Origin: Salinimonas lutimaris
GTDB lineage: Bacteria; Pseudomonadota; Gammaproteobacteria; Enterobacterales; Alteromonadaceae
Direction: 5' to 3'
Assembly: GCF_005222225.1 (NCBI RefSeq)
Contig: NZ_CP036536.1
Location: 1,822,001 to 1,886,000 of the forward strand
Length of the DNA stretch: 64,000 bases
This document shows, piece after piece, positions 56,275 to 64,000 of the stretch. A program made the translations under genes and the position numbers. Numbering within the stretch: position 1 is the stretch's first letter; the number at the start of each line of letters is the position of its first letter. Under the pieces are notes generated by a model, which searched no databases, was not told the DNA's origin, and worked only from the letters and a program-made list of their open reading frames with translations.

Positions 56275-57153
56275 ATGAATGAACACAAACGTGTTGAACG
56301 GCTAATGCTGTTTGTTGAACTGGCTAAACAGCTTAATTTTACCCGGGCTGCGGCAACCCTGGGGATTTCCAAGGGTTATTTGTCTGGTCAGGTGAAAAAG
56401 CTGGAGCAGGAATTACAGTGTCCGCTACTGATAAGAACTACCCGCAGTGTTCGGCTAACCCGTGAAGGAGAGCGCCTGTACGGTCAGGGGTTGCAGATAC
56501 GCAGCCAGTTGTACCAGCTGGAGCAAAGCGTACATGAAGAACATGAAACCCTGACCGGGCTATTACGGATCACCGCGCCTAAAATGTTTGCCGAGCGCTA
56601 TTTATTTGGTCTGTGCGAGGCATTCAGTCGCCAGCATCCGGGGATCCAGTTTGAAATCAACTGCAGTTACACCACGTTTAACCTGAATTTGCAGGATATT
56701 GATGTGGGTTTCAGAGCCACTAATACACCGCCGGATAACATGGTGGCAAGCAGAATTCTGGGTTACCACCATTTGCTGGTGGCTGCCCCACAGTATTTGT
56801 CACAGCGCGGCGTGCCGCAGACTGTCAGTGATTTAGCAAATCATGATTGCCTGGCCACATTGCATCAGCGACACTGGCCGCTGAAATCTGAAGAGGTGCG
56901 AATCAACGGCTGGTTATCAACCAACGAAAATCACCTGCTTAAACAACAGGCACTCAACGGGCAGGGCATTATCCGGATTGCCAGCTATTATGTGCAGGAC
57001 GAGCTGGAAAGTGGCCGGTTACAACAGGTGCTGCCGGACGAAGTCATTGAAGCAGGAAACAGTATCTATCTGTTTTACCCGCAGCTGGTTTACCCATCGG
57101 TAAAACTGCGAACGTTTATCACATTTGTTAAAACTTCATTTGTGCAGGATTAG
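56275..57153 (+). CDS. LysR-family regulator of the aldo/keto reductase unit
   Basis: 292 residues from the ATG at 56275 (a GTG three codons upstream is an alternative). The N-terminal helix-turn-helix contains LNFTRAAATLGISKGYLSGQ, followed by the LysR effector domain. Residue usage (EHETLTGLLRITAPKMF) is typical of the subgroup that controls divergent oxidoreductases. Divergent position and paired palindromes in the shared promoter region make the aldo/keto reductase-GlcG-like pair the probable target. The inducer is unknown. Confidence 0.92.
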   Translation: MNEHKRVERLMLFVELAKQLNFTRAAATLGISKGYLSGQVKKLEQELQCPLLIRTTRSVRLTREGERLYGQGLQIRSQLYQLEQSVHEEHETLTGLLRITAPKMFAERYLFGLCEAFSRQHPGIQFEINCSYTTFNLNLQDIDVGFRATNTPPDNMVASRILGYHHLLVAAPQYLSQRGVPQTVSDLANHDCLATLHQRHWPLKSEEVRINGWLSTNENHLLKQQALNGQGIIRIASYYVQDELESGRLQQVLPDEVIEAGNSIYLFYPQLVYPSVKLRTFITFVKTSFVQD

Positions 57154-57295
57154 CCGGTATCAGCTACGCTTTAACGGCATAATCAGATATTAAGGATAAT
57201 ATGTGTGTGTCAGTGTTTATAACTATACAGAGTCTTATTTGTGCGATAAATGACGTAATAAAAAAGTTGTATCTTTAAGTTACCGGCAGAACAAC

Positions 57296-57514
57296 ATGAA
57301 AACATATTCTGAGACCACGGACTGGTGCTGTATTCAGTGCTACGATTCAAATGAACTGAATGCCCAGTTTTGCAGGCATTGTGGTGCGCCGTCCCCCGAT
57401 CTGATAAATTACGCCGACAGTGACGAATTGATCCCGGTCACCCGTAAAATTGCGCTGGGCGGTGCCGTGGTATGCGCGCTGACTGCTGCTGCCGTGATGT
57501 GGAAAGCCAGCTAG
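57296..57514 (+). CDS. Small zinc-ribbon membrane protein
   Basis: 72 residues. The N-terminal half has a four-cysteine zinc ribbon: C12-x2-C15 and C26-x2-C29 (CCIQC and FCRHCGAP). A C-terminal hydrophobic helix (IALGGAVVCALTAAAVMW) follows, so the ribbon is probably held at the inner membrane. No specific family recognised. Its stop overlaps the end of the convergent DUF4174 gene by four bases. Confidence 0.75.
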   Translation: MKTYSETTDWCCIQCYDSNELNAQFCRHCGAPSPDLINYADSDELIPVTRKIALGGAVVCALTAAAVMWKAS

Positions 57515-57906
57515 GGTTGTTGTTCAGCGCGCCGCATTGGCATGCGATCTACCTGCGCCAGCAGGGTGTCTAAATCCCATTGCTGCTGACGGGATTTAAT
57601 GCCGCCGTCCTTACCAATCAGTATGGCCAGAGCGTTCATATTACTGGCATACCTGCGGACCGAGTCTGCCTGTTTTTGTTCAAAAGAACCGGGCAGATTT
57701 GTCATGACGGTTTCTTTATCATAATAAAACCAGACAATATCCCGCTCTTCAATAGCCTCCCGGTTTGCCTGCAGCTGTGCCAGGATCTCAGGCTGAGACT
57801 CACCGATCACAATAATACGGTACTGCCATTGCCAGCGCTCAAAGGGGGCCTGGGCTGCACTGACGGCAGCCGACACCAGCAACAGTATAAATCCCACGTA
57901 ACGCAT
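57511..57906 (-). CDS. Exported DUF4174-domain protein
   Basis: 131 residues with a short signal peptide (MRYVGFILLLVSAAVSA, cleavage near residue 18). The mature part follows the DUF4174 pattern, a thioredoxin-like fold without active cysteines: a WQWQYRIIVIG strand, an EERDIVWFYYD strand and a final ALAILIGKDGGIKSR. Function unknown in the family. It lies downstream of a lipoprotein gene on the same strand with a 65-bp gap. Confidence 0.82.
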   Translation of the reverse strand: MRYVGFILLLVSAAVSAAQAPFERWQWQYRIIVIGESQPEILAQLQANREAIEERDIVWFYYDKETVMTNLPGSFEQKQADSVRRYASNMNALAILIGKDGGIKSRQQQWDLDTLLAQVDRMPMRRAEQQP

Positions 57907-57971
57907 TGCCTTTTTCCTGTTTATCCAAGCACAGAAATATTTACGTGGTCAGTTAAAAAAAGATTGTTTAG

Positions 57972-58682
57972 TCAGGTTGGTTGAAGCAGGCGCTCGGCAT
58001 ACATCATCTCACAATGTGGAGCCTGCCTGATGCCTTGCAGCGGGGTTAGCCGGATCACCTGCATGGCACTGACGATATCCGACTCGCTGCGTTTATAAAT
58101 CTGGTAATAGCTGAAATCACGACCATTCGCTGCTCGTAACTCAAGATAGGGAGGCTGACGGTAATACCAGGTGCCGTGGCGGCTATCCGGCATATCCCTG
58201 TTCTGATGATAAGGGCCTGTCTGATGAACATCAAAAGTGCCGTTGCTATGCAGGGTCAGGGCGAGGGTTTGCGGGCATTTATCGCTGATAAAACGGTGGT
58301 GCAGGTCGACTTTAAGCACGCCGGTAAAGTTCTCGGGTAACACAAACAACGCCAGACTGTCTTTGGTATACCAGTGATTGCCCTCAGTCAGGCTGCGAAC
58401 ATGCGCTACGGTGATGCCCAGTCTGCCGGCAATCTTTGTTACATGATCGATATCCTGGCTGTTTTTGAGCAGCAGCGAATATAGCAGGGTAGAGGCCTCA
58501 ATACTGGCTGGAAAGCCCAGCGTATTAAGCGTTACATCAAAGCCGTTTTGTTCCAGCGATTGCTGCAGGCGCTGCTGTTCCTGCTCGTTCATATACCGGG
58601 CATACACATGGACACTGGTCCGGGTTGCACAACCGGCCAGCATCCCTATCAGTAATGCCACAACAAGGGTTTTTGTTGTCAT
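57972..58682 (-). CDS. Lipoprotein of unknown function
   Basis: 236 residues. The signal peptide ends in lipobox MLAGC (Cys18), so it is lipid-anchored. Residues ~25-115 look like a small alpha/beta module (VHVYARYMNEQEQQRLQQSL, then FDVTLNTLG) similar in shape to SPOR- or LytR_C-type domains, but without a clear match. The C-terminal half is beta-rich (HGTWYYRQPPYLELRAANGR). It lies 28 bp downstream of ygiQ on the same strand and may share its transcript. Confidence 0.75.
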   Translation of the reverse strand: MTTKTLVVALLIGMLAGCATRTSVHVYARYMNEQEQQRLQQSLEQNGFDVTLNTLGFPASIEASTLLYSLLLKNSQDIDHVTKIAGRLGITVAHVRSLTEGNHWYTKDSLALFVLPENFTGVLKVDLHHRFISDKCPQTLALTLHSNGTFDVHQTGPYHQNRDMPDSRHGTWYYRQPPYLELRAANGRDFSYYQIYKRSESDIVSAMQVIRLTPLQGIRQAPHCEMMYAERLLQPT

Positions 58683-58709
58683 TGACTCCTCCTTGAGTCA
58701 GGGGTGACA

Positions 58710-60938
58710 TCAGCGGGGTGATGAGCCCGGTTTATGGCTCTTTCGCTGGGCGGGTTTGCTGCCTGCTTTGGCTGGCCGCTTACGGCTGTCTTTAAAGCCT
58801 TTGGGCGGCAACCCGGTGTGCTTGGTCAGTGCGCGTTCTCCGCCTCTGGCTTTAGGCGCTTTGGCCCGTTTCTCATCTTTGCTTTCCGGTGGCACCAGGT
58901 GCTGCGGTCCGCGACCTATCAGATCCTCGCGACCCATTTTACGCAAGGCCTGGCGAATCTGGGCAAAGTTTTTCGGATCATGATAGCGCAGCATGGCTTT
59001 ATGCAAGCGGCGGTGTATTTCACCTTTAGCTGACGGTACTTCCTCGCTGTCTTTTTTGACCTTGCGCAGACTGTTCACTTCGGTGTGATACATGGTTGTG
59101 GCCGTAGCCATCGGCGACGGGTAAAAATTCTGCACCTGATCCAGCTTGAAGCGGTTTTCTTTCAGCCAGATGGCCAGCGCCAGCATGTCCTCATCGGTTG
59201 TGCCCGGATGTGAAGCGATAAAATACGGGATCAGATACTGCTTTTTACCCGCTTCTTCGCTGTATTTGTCAAACAGTTCCTTAAAGCGGTAATAGCTGCC
59301 CATGCCCGGCTTCATCATTTTCGACAGCGGACCTTCTTCGGTATGCTCTGGTGCAATTTTCAGATAGCCACCGGTGTGATGCAGTGCCAGCTCTTTCACA
59401 TAGCGGGGGTCTTCCACTGCCAGATCATAACGGACACCGGAGGCAATCAGAATCTTCTTGATGCCGGGTAACTCACGGGCGCGCTTGTACAAATCAATGG
59501 TGGGCGTGTGGTCGGTGTCCATGTGGGCACAGATGCTGGGATACACACAGGATGGGCGACGACAGGTTGCCTCGGCTTTGGCACTTTTACAGCGCAACCG
59601 GTACATGTTGGCGGTCGGGCCGCCTAAATCAGAAATGACCCCGGTAAAGCCTGGTACGGTATCCCGAATAGTTTCAATCTCGCGGATAATAGAGTCTTCT
59701 GAACGGCTTTGAATAATGCGTCCTTCATGCTCGGTAATCGAGCAAAAAGTACAGCCCCCGTAACAGCCCCGCATAATATTGATACTAAAACGAATCATAT
59801 CGTAGGCCGGAATTTTAGCCTCGCCATACACCGGGTGTGGTACCCGCTGGTAAGGCAGGTCAAAAACCGCATCCATCTCTTCGGTCTCCAGCGGCATGGC
59901 CGGCGGGTTTATCCAGATATGACGGTCACCGTGACGCTGCATCAGCGCCCGGGCGCAGCCGGGATTCACTTCCTGATGCAAAATACGTGATGCGTGGGCA
60001 TACAATACCTTATTGTCGCGCACGGTTTCAAAAGCCGGCAGCTTTACGTATACATTTTCCCATGGTTTACGCCGGGTAGCCGGCTGTACCACGATGGGTT
60101 TGGCCGCATCACTGGGCTGGGTTGCGTCGGCCGGGCTGTCAGCTTTGTCGCAGTCAGGCTCTACCTGATAAGGGCTGGTAATGGGATCAATTTTGCCCGG
60201 CCGGTCCAGCGAGGTAGAGTCTACTCCCTGCCATTCTGGCAGGGCTTCTTTTACAATAATGGCGGTGCCACGCACATCGCGCATGTCGCTGATGGACTCA
60301 CCGGCGGCCATCCGGTGGGTAATTTCAACCAGCGGACGCTCAGCATTACCAAACAACAGCATGTCGGCTTTGCTGTCAAACAGCACCGAACGGCGTACCT
60401 TTTCCGACCAGTAATCATAATGCGCAATACGACGCAGACTGGCTTCAATGCCACCAATGACCACCGGAACACCCTTAAATGCTTCGCGGCAGCGCTGTGA
60501 ATACACAGTGACCGCACGGTCCGGGCGCTTACCCCCCACATTACCGGGGGTGTAGGCATCGTCATGACGCATTTTCTTATCCGCGGTATAGCGGTTAATC
60601 ATCGAGTCCATGTTGCCGGCAGTCACCCCAAAGTACAGATTGGGCTTACCCAGTTTCATAAAGTCTTCTTTGCTGGTCCAGTCCGGCTGGGCAATAATGC
60701 CAACCCGAAATCCGTGCGCTTCGAGTGTACGGCCAATAACGGCCATACCAAAGCTGGGATGATCAACATAGGCATCCCCGGTAATCAGAATAACATCACA
60801 ACTGTCCCAGCCCAGCTCGTCCATCTCTGCTTTGCTCATTGGCAGAAACGGTGCGGTGCCCAGACAGTGTGGCCAGTATTTAGGGTATGAAAACAGGCCT
60901 CGGTCGGCCTTAATGGTGGCTTGCATAGTGAACAACAT
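58710..60938 (-). CDS. YgiQ-family radical SAM protein
   Basis: 742 residues. It opens with the family-specific [20 protein letters not shown] and [17 protein letters not shown] (cobalamin-binding-like N-terminal domain). The radical SAM cluster is C392-x3-C396-x2-C399 in [20 protein letters not shown] basic Lys/Arg/Pro-rich tail of about 60 residues ends the protein. YgiQ proteins bind a 4Fe-4S cluster and S-adenosylmethionine; their substrate is not established. The start at 60938 is kept, but the ATG at 60926 is equally plausible; neither has a strong ribosome site. Confidence 0.93.
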   Translation of the reverse strand: MLFTMQATIKADRGLFSYPKYWPHCLGTAPFLPMSKAEMDELGWDSCDVILITGDAYVDHPSFGMAVIGRTLEAHGFRVGIIAQPDWTSKEDFMKLGKPNLYFGVTAGNMDSMINRYTADKKMRHDDAYTPGNVGGKRPDRAVTVYSQRCREAFKGVPVVIGGIEASLRRIAHYDYWSEKVRRSVLFDSKADMLLFGNAERPLVEITHRMAAGESISDMRDVRGTAIIVKEALPEWQGVDSTSLDRPGKIDPITSPYQVEPDCDKADSPADATQPSDAAKPIVVQPATRRKPWENVYVKLPAFETVRDNKVLYAHASRILHQEVNPGCARALMQRHGDRHIWINPPAMPLETEEMDAVFDLPYQRVPHPVYGEAKIPAYDMIRFSINIMRGCYGGCTFCSITEHEGRIIQSRSEDSIIREIETIRDTVPGFTGVISDLGGPTANMYRLRCKSAKAEATCRRPSCVYPSICAHMDTDHTPTIDLYKRARELPGIKKILIASGVRYDLAVEDPRYVKELALHHTGGYLKIAPEHTEEGPLSKMMKPGMGSYYRFKELFDKYSEEAGKKQYLIPYFIASHPGTTDEDMLALAIWLKENRFKLDQVQNFYPSPMATATTMYHTEVNSLRKVKKDSEEVPSAKGEIHRRLHKAMLRYHDPKNFAQIRQALRKMGREDLIGRGPQHLVPPESKDEKRAKAPKARGGERALTKHTGLPPKGFKDSRKRPAKAGSKPAQRKSHKPGSSPR

Positions 60939-61043
60939 AAAATCAAAAACAGCGGTTATTGTACCACCTTGTACCGATAAACCCCCATTAACATTTCGCC
61001 GAATATGCTAAGGTGCACATTTTTATGAAGCACAGGTGACAAT

Positions 61044-61514
61044 ATGGCGTACTGGTTGTTTAAAAGTGAACCGGATGTGTTTGGTATCAGGCACCTCAGA
61101 GCCCGGCCGGAGCAGACCGAACCCTGGGACGGAGTCAGAAATTACCAGGCGCGAAATTTTTTGCGCGATGAGGTGAGTGCTGGAGATAAGCTGTTTTTTT
61201 ATCACTCGAGCTGTAAACAGGTAGGGATTGCCGGCGTGGCTGAAGTGGTGCGCGCTGCCTATCCGGATCCCAGCCAGTTTAACCCTGAGTCAGACTATTA
61301 CGACCCGAAAGCCACCACAGCGTCGCCACGCTGGTATTGTGTGGACGTGCGCTTTTGCGAGCAGTTTAAGCAGGTGTTGTCGCTGGCCAGAATTAAAGCC
61401 ATGCCACAAATTACCGAGTTAGGACTGGTAAAAAAGGGTCACCGGTTATCAGTGATGCCGGTGACCATTGATGAGTGGCAGCACCTGTATACGGCTGCCG
61501 GGGAAACCCTTTAG
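61044..61514 (+). CDS. EVE-domain protein
   Basis: 156 residues, one complete EVE domain. It opens AYWLFKSEPDVFGI and has WDGVRNYQARNFLRDEV and FYHSSCKQVGIAGVAEV, the core of the family (thymocyte nuclear protein 1-like, PUA-related fold). EVE domains bind modified bases, such as modified cytosines, in nucleic acids. In bacteria they often stand alone near housekeeping genes, as here. Its stop codon overlaps that of the convergent nuclease gene by four bases. Confidence 0.93.
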   Translation: MAYWLFKSEPDVFGIRHLRARPEQTEPWDGVRNYQARNFLRDEVSAGDKLFFYHSSCKQVGIAGVAEVVRAAYPDPSQFNPESDYYDPKATTASPRWYCVDVRFCEQFKQVLSLARIKAMPQITELGLVKKGHRLSVMPVTIDEWQHLYTAAGETL

Positions 61515-62275
61515 CGCGGACAGCCCAGTGCCGCAGACAGTCCGCCCAGCGCGGTTTCCACCGCTTGTTCCTTGTAGCTGGCCAGCTGCGGCATAATATT
61601 GAGCCCGGTGCGCAGTTCCACTTCATCAACAGTGACTTCGGTGGCGCAGTAATCATCACTGCGGGCTGCATTTTGATTAAGCACATATGCGGAGGCTTCA
61701 ATCCAGCCATTATTGCTTGTCATAACAACCTTGAAAAAACCACTGGGCAGGTTATGGCTTTCATCCGCCCGGGGCAGCGCGCCAAAGTAGCTTTCAAACA
61801 GCGGGCCGGACACCACAAACACATCCTGGCCAGTACGCACCAAATTGCGTACCGCACTTTCCAGACGTACCCACGGCCCCTGATTTAAATCTGAGTCCTG
61901 TGGCGTGATATTGGATAGATAGTTAAGCTCACGCCAGTCATTGGTATTGCTAAACGAAGCCAGCGGCACCTGATGGCCACGATCGGTGCCCAGTACTGCA
62001 TGGGCGTCGGTATAATCGTCCGGCTCCAGTGTGGCGCTGTCCGGCAGGTCGGGGTCGGCTTTCCAGTAACGGCTGCGGCTTGGCCCGTCGATAGTCTGCG
62101 GGGTAACATGGTAGGCCACCCAGTTGGCAAACTTGGTCTGTGCGTTGTTATTGAGAGTGTAGATAGAGCGGGTTAGGGTAGTGCCGTCAATACCGGTGGG
62201 ACAACCCAGTACACAATTCGCCGCGGACACCAGCGGACTCAGGCTGGCCAGAACAGTAAAAATTAGCGCTTTCAT
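61511..62275 (-). CDS. Secreted DNA/RNA non-specific endonuclease (NUC1 type)
   Basis: 254 residues from the ATG at 62275, which opens a signal peptide (MKALIFTVLASLSPLVSA). An upstream in-frame start would place 16 polar residues before it. The catalytic motif is DRGHQVP with His101 as general base, followed by NYLSNITPQDSDLNQGPW, the conserved metal-binding Asn region of beta-beta-alpha-metal nucleases such as Serratia nuclease. It is predicted to digest extracellular DNA and RNA, supplying nucleotides or phosphate. Two cysteines at the mature N-terminus (NCVLGCP) could form a disulfide. Confidence 0.93.
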   Translation of the reverse strand: MKALIFTVLASLSPLVSAANCVLGCPTGIDGTTLTRSIYTLNNNAQTKFANWVAYHVTPQTIDGPSRSRYWKADPDLPDSATLEPDDYTDAHAVLGTDRGHQVPLASFSNTNDWRELNYLSNITPQDSDLNQGPWVRLESAVRNLVRTGQDVFVVSGPLFESYFGALPRADESHNLPSGFFKVVMTSNNGWIEASAYVLNQNAARSDDYCATEVTVDEVELRTGLNIMPQLASYKEQAVETALGGLSAALGCPR

Positions 62276-62359
62276 TTGTTTTTCCTGATTTTTTTGAATA
62301 AATGTAGTGAAAACCTGTCCCAAAGTACAGGCGCTGGATGAAAGCGGGATGAAAGTGAT

Positions 62360-63004
62360 ATGAAAGGCGGTGACAATAGCGGTGACAATTTAGTGACAGC
62401 GGCAGCAAAAAAGCCCGTAACGATGACCTTACCTGAGTGCGGGGCGAGCGCACACAACAGGTTGTGTGACATGACCGCCAGGCTCATTGCAAACAGTGAC
62501 TTTCATATGCAGTGTTTGTATGCTGCCGATAAGCTAGGCTTGCATGACTGGATGATTGGTACAGGGTTTGTGCGTAACCTGATTTGGGATCATACTCATG
62601 GCAAGGCGTCAGCCACATCGTTAAATGATATCGATTTGATTTACTTTGACCGGCAGCACGCCGATAAACCGCATGATATGATGCTGGAAAAACAGCTTAA
62701 TCACGGGGCTGCAAACCCTGTGTGGGAAGTCAGAAACCAGGCCCGTATGCATCTGAAAAAAGGGCACCAGCCCTATCAGAACAGTACCCAGGCCATCAGT
62801 TATTGGGTAGAAACCGCCACCTGTGTTGGCGTGCGGCTGGAACAGGGTATGATCAAAATAATAGCGCCGCTGGGGCTGGCGAACAACTGGGCCGGTATAG
62901 TGCGCCGTAATCCGGCGTTTAGTGATTCTGCGGTGTTTTTGCAGCGTGTTGCACAAAAGCAATGGCTGAGCACATGGCCACAGCTGAGATTGGATAAGGA
63001 GTAA
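62360..63004 (+). CDS. DUF925-type nucleotidyltransferase
   Basis: 214 residues. Core motifs DWMIGTGFVRNLIWDHTHG and LNDIDLIYFD (a polymerase-beta-like Asp-x-Asp metal site) match the DUF925 / COG3575 nucleotidyltransferase family. HPYQNSTQAISYWVETATCVGV is also characteristic when allowing for the Gln-Pro-Tyr variant seen here (HQPYQNSTQAISYW). Substrate of the family is unknown. The first ~38 residues are weakly conserved, so the start may lie later (ATG at 62423 or 62471). It precedes the small gene at 63007 by two bases, so the two are probably co-transcribed. Confidence 0.85.
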   Translation: MKGGDNSGDNLVTAAAKKPVTMTLPECGASAHNRLCDMTARLIANSDFHMQCLYAADKLGLHDWMIGTGFVRNLIWDHTHGKASATSLNDIDLIYFDRQHADKPHDMMLEKQLNHGAANPVWEVRNQARMHLKKGHQPYQNSTQAISYWVETATCVGVRLEQGMIKIIAPLGLANNWAGIVRRNPAFSDSAVFLQRVAQKQWLSTWPQLRLDKE

Positions 63005-63006
63005 CG

Positions 63007-63306
63007 ATGGACGCTGAAAAATTTTTAAATGAATGCGAAGGGCGGATTCGTCTTGTTTATGAAGCGCAGCATCAGGGACGGGGCAAGCCGGAAGACAAAG
63101 CCCGGGTTGAAGGGTTTGTGCATGCCGGGGTGGTGATGAAACTGGTCAGTCGTGAGCAGATTCAGGTGCTGGTCGACAAAGTTCACCTTGAGGTATTCGA
63201 CGAATCCCGGCAAGCCCGGGACGCCCGGCTTGAGCGGCTCAATACCCTGCGCACCACAGACCCGGATAAGTATTTTGACGAGCCGGCTATTAACCGGCGG
63301 CGCTAA
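63007..63306 (+). CDS. Small charged protein of unknown function
   Basis: 99 residues, not recognised. It is mostly helical and strongly charged: RIRLVYEAQHQGRGKPEDKA in the first half, FDESRQARDARLERLNTLRT in the second. No signal peptide or membrane segment. It starts two bases after the DUF925 gene, which is the main evidence that it is real, and ends by overlapping the convergent exoD-like gene by four bases. Confidence 0.65.
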   Translation: MDAEKFLNECEGRIRLVYEAQHQGRGKPEDKARVEGFVHAGVVMKLVSREQIQVLVDKVHLEVFDESRQARDARLERLNTLRTTDPDKYFDEPAINRRR

Positions 63307-63887
63307 CCCATCATCTGCATAGCATAATATAACAGCACGCCGGTCCCTGCCTGCAATAATACCCCGACAATGACCGCAGCGCCGTCTTTATAAGTCAGCC
63401 CCAGCGCAGTGACTGTAATGGCCAAAGCAGGCATGGCAGCAGCAAAGGGCATCAGTTCAAGAGGAATCATTGCCAGCGCCATCAGACCACTGAACAGTGC
63501 AAGAAACCGGCGGGAGACCGGGCCGGTAACAGCGTCGAGCCGATGACAGAAAAACTTTTCAAGTCTTTCACACCACGGTCTGGCCTTCTTGACTGCGCGA
63601 TTGAGTTTGTGCTGACTGACCGCCCGGTTTTTCAGCCAGGCGGGTAACCAGGGGGAGTCCCGGCCCGCTACAAGCTGGCTGCAAATTAAAAACAAGGTAA
63701 CGCCACACAGCGAGGGAACCCCGGGAATCGCCCCGGTGGGTAATAATGCTAACAGCGCCGGTATCAGCAACAATGGCCCAAAACCGCGATCTTCAAAGCT
63801 TGCCACTACATCGCCCAGTGACACATCCTGCGCGCTGTTATCATCGGTGAGCACGTCAAGCATGCCGGTGAGTGTTTGATCAGTCAT
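63303..63887 (-). CDS. ExoD-family exopolysaccharide-related membrane protein
   Basis: 194 residues. Residues ~25-70 carry the ExoD signature (SLGDVVASFEDRGFGPLLLI followed by ALLPTGAIPGVPSLCG), and there are three to four membrane helices in the remainder. ExoD was first linked to exopolysaccharide production in Sinorhizobium; its biochemical role is not known. No polysaccharide genes are visible next to it. It is convergent with the 63007 gene, and its upstream region runs to the window edge. Confidence 0.88.
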   Translation of the reverse strand: MTDQTLTGMLDVLTDDNSAQDVSLGDVVASFEDRGFGPLLLIPALLALLPTGAIPGVPSLCGVTLFLICSQLVAGRDSPWLPAWLKNRAVSQHKLNRAVKKARPWCERLEKFFCHRLDAVTGPVSRRFLALFSGLMALAMIPLELMPFAAAMPALAITVTALGLTYKDGAAVIVGVLLQAGTGVLLYYAMQMMG

Positions 63888-64000
63888 AAATTCTCCATCG
63901 CACTATTTACGTGCCGCACAGCAAACGGATTAACATGCTGGCAAGACTGAAAAAAACTCACACGCTGGTAGGGGTGGAAAAGCCACGGATATCACGATAA

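Noticed and set aside
63935-64000. 21-codon frame at the window end
   Set aside because: Too short, no family, and its stop coincides with the window edge; no evidence for a gene.

Overview
The window reads as a chromosome segment of a marine gammaproteobacterium of the order Alteromonadales, probably close to Alteromonas (Salinimonas/Lacimicrobium-type relatives). The reasons are the rimP-nusA-infB-rbfA-truB-rpsO order, DUF3718 secreted proteins, a large TonB-dependent receptor, a GH31 enzyme with the WGDLGEPE signature, and many hybrid sensor kinases. This assignment is inference from gene content, not a database match.

Layout. 0-6 kb: partial SDR dehydrogenase diverging from an acyl-CoA dehydrogenase, two DUF3718 paralogues, a LysR regulator, an entericidin-like lipoprotein and an MscS channel. 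6.1-6.9 kb: gene-free repeat region with a 163-bp tandem unit. 6.9-7.9 kb: phhB, then four identical initiator tRNA genes. 8.2-12.5 kb: MHYT hybrid kinase followed by an HD-GYP response regulator. 12.5-19.3 kb: the translation/transcription operon rimP-nusA-infB-rbfA-truB, then rpsO. 19.4-28.2 kb: RluF, GH31, a 45-bp repeat block, an unknown periplasmic protein, a LysE exporter and a TonB receptor. 28.2-35.9 kb: hybrid kinase, Orn/Lys/Arg-type decarboxylase, coiled-coil membrane protein, GNAT-nitrilase fusion and 2OG-Fe(II) oxygenase. 35.9-42.5 kb: a hybrid kinase with a plant-ethylene-receptor-like sensor domain, divergent from a REC-GGDEF diguanylate cyclase, then a TPR protein with a degenerate receiver. 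42.6-46.5 kb: DUF2252 protein and ahpC-ahpF. 46.5-53.3 kb: a TetR-regulated RND efflux operon whose first part is tandemly duplicated together with a 19-bp repeat array. 53.4-64 kb: AsmA-like protein, heme-binding (GlcG-like) protein with an aldo/keto reductase and divergent LysR regulator, small unknowns, YgiQ, EVE protein, secreted nuclease, DUF925 nucleotidyltransferase and ExoD.

How the parts fit. Signalling dominates. The MHYT kinase/HD-GYP pair would degrade c-di-GMP and the ethylene-receptor-like kinase/GGDEF pair would make it, so the window carries opposing c-di-GMP outputs driven by two phosphorelay kinases that both end in Hpt domains. The decarboxylase and the nitrilase fusion hint at amine or polyamine metabolism.

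Most unusual. (1) The sensor domain at 35.9-39.7 kb keeps, at a constant offset of six, the residues known to bind copper and ethylene in Arabidopsis ETR1. (2) The efflux locus carries a 1,416-bp tandem duplication. It joins a truncated adaptor gene to a strictly periodic 19-bp array, and its six coding differences are all synonymous. (3) Three intergenic repeat blocks with periods of 163, 45 and 19 bp share an ATGGGTG-type core, suggesting one expanding repeat family.
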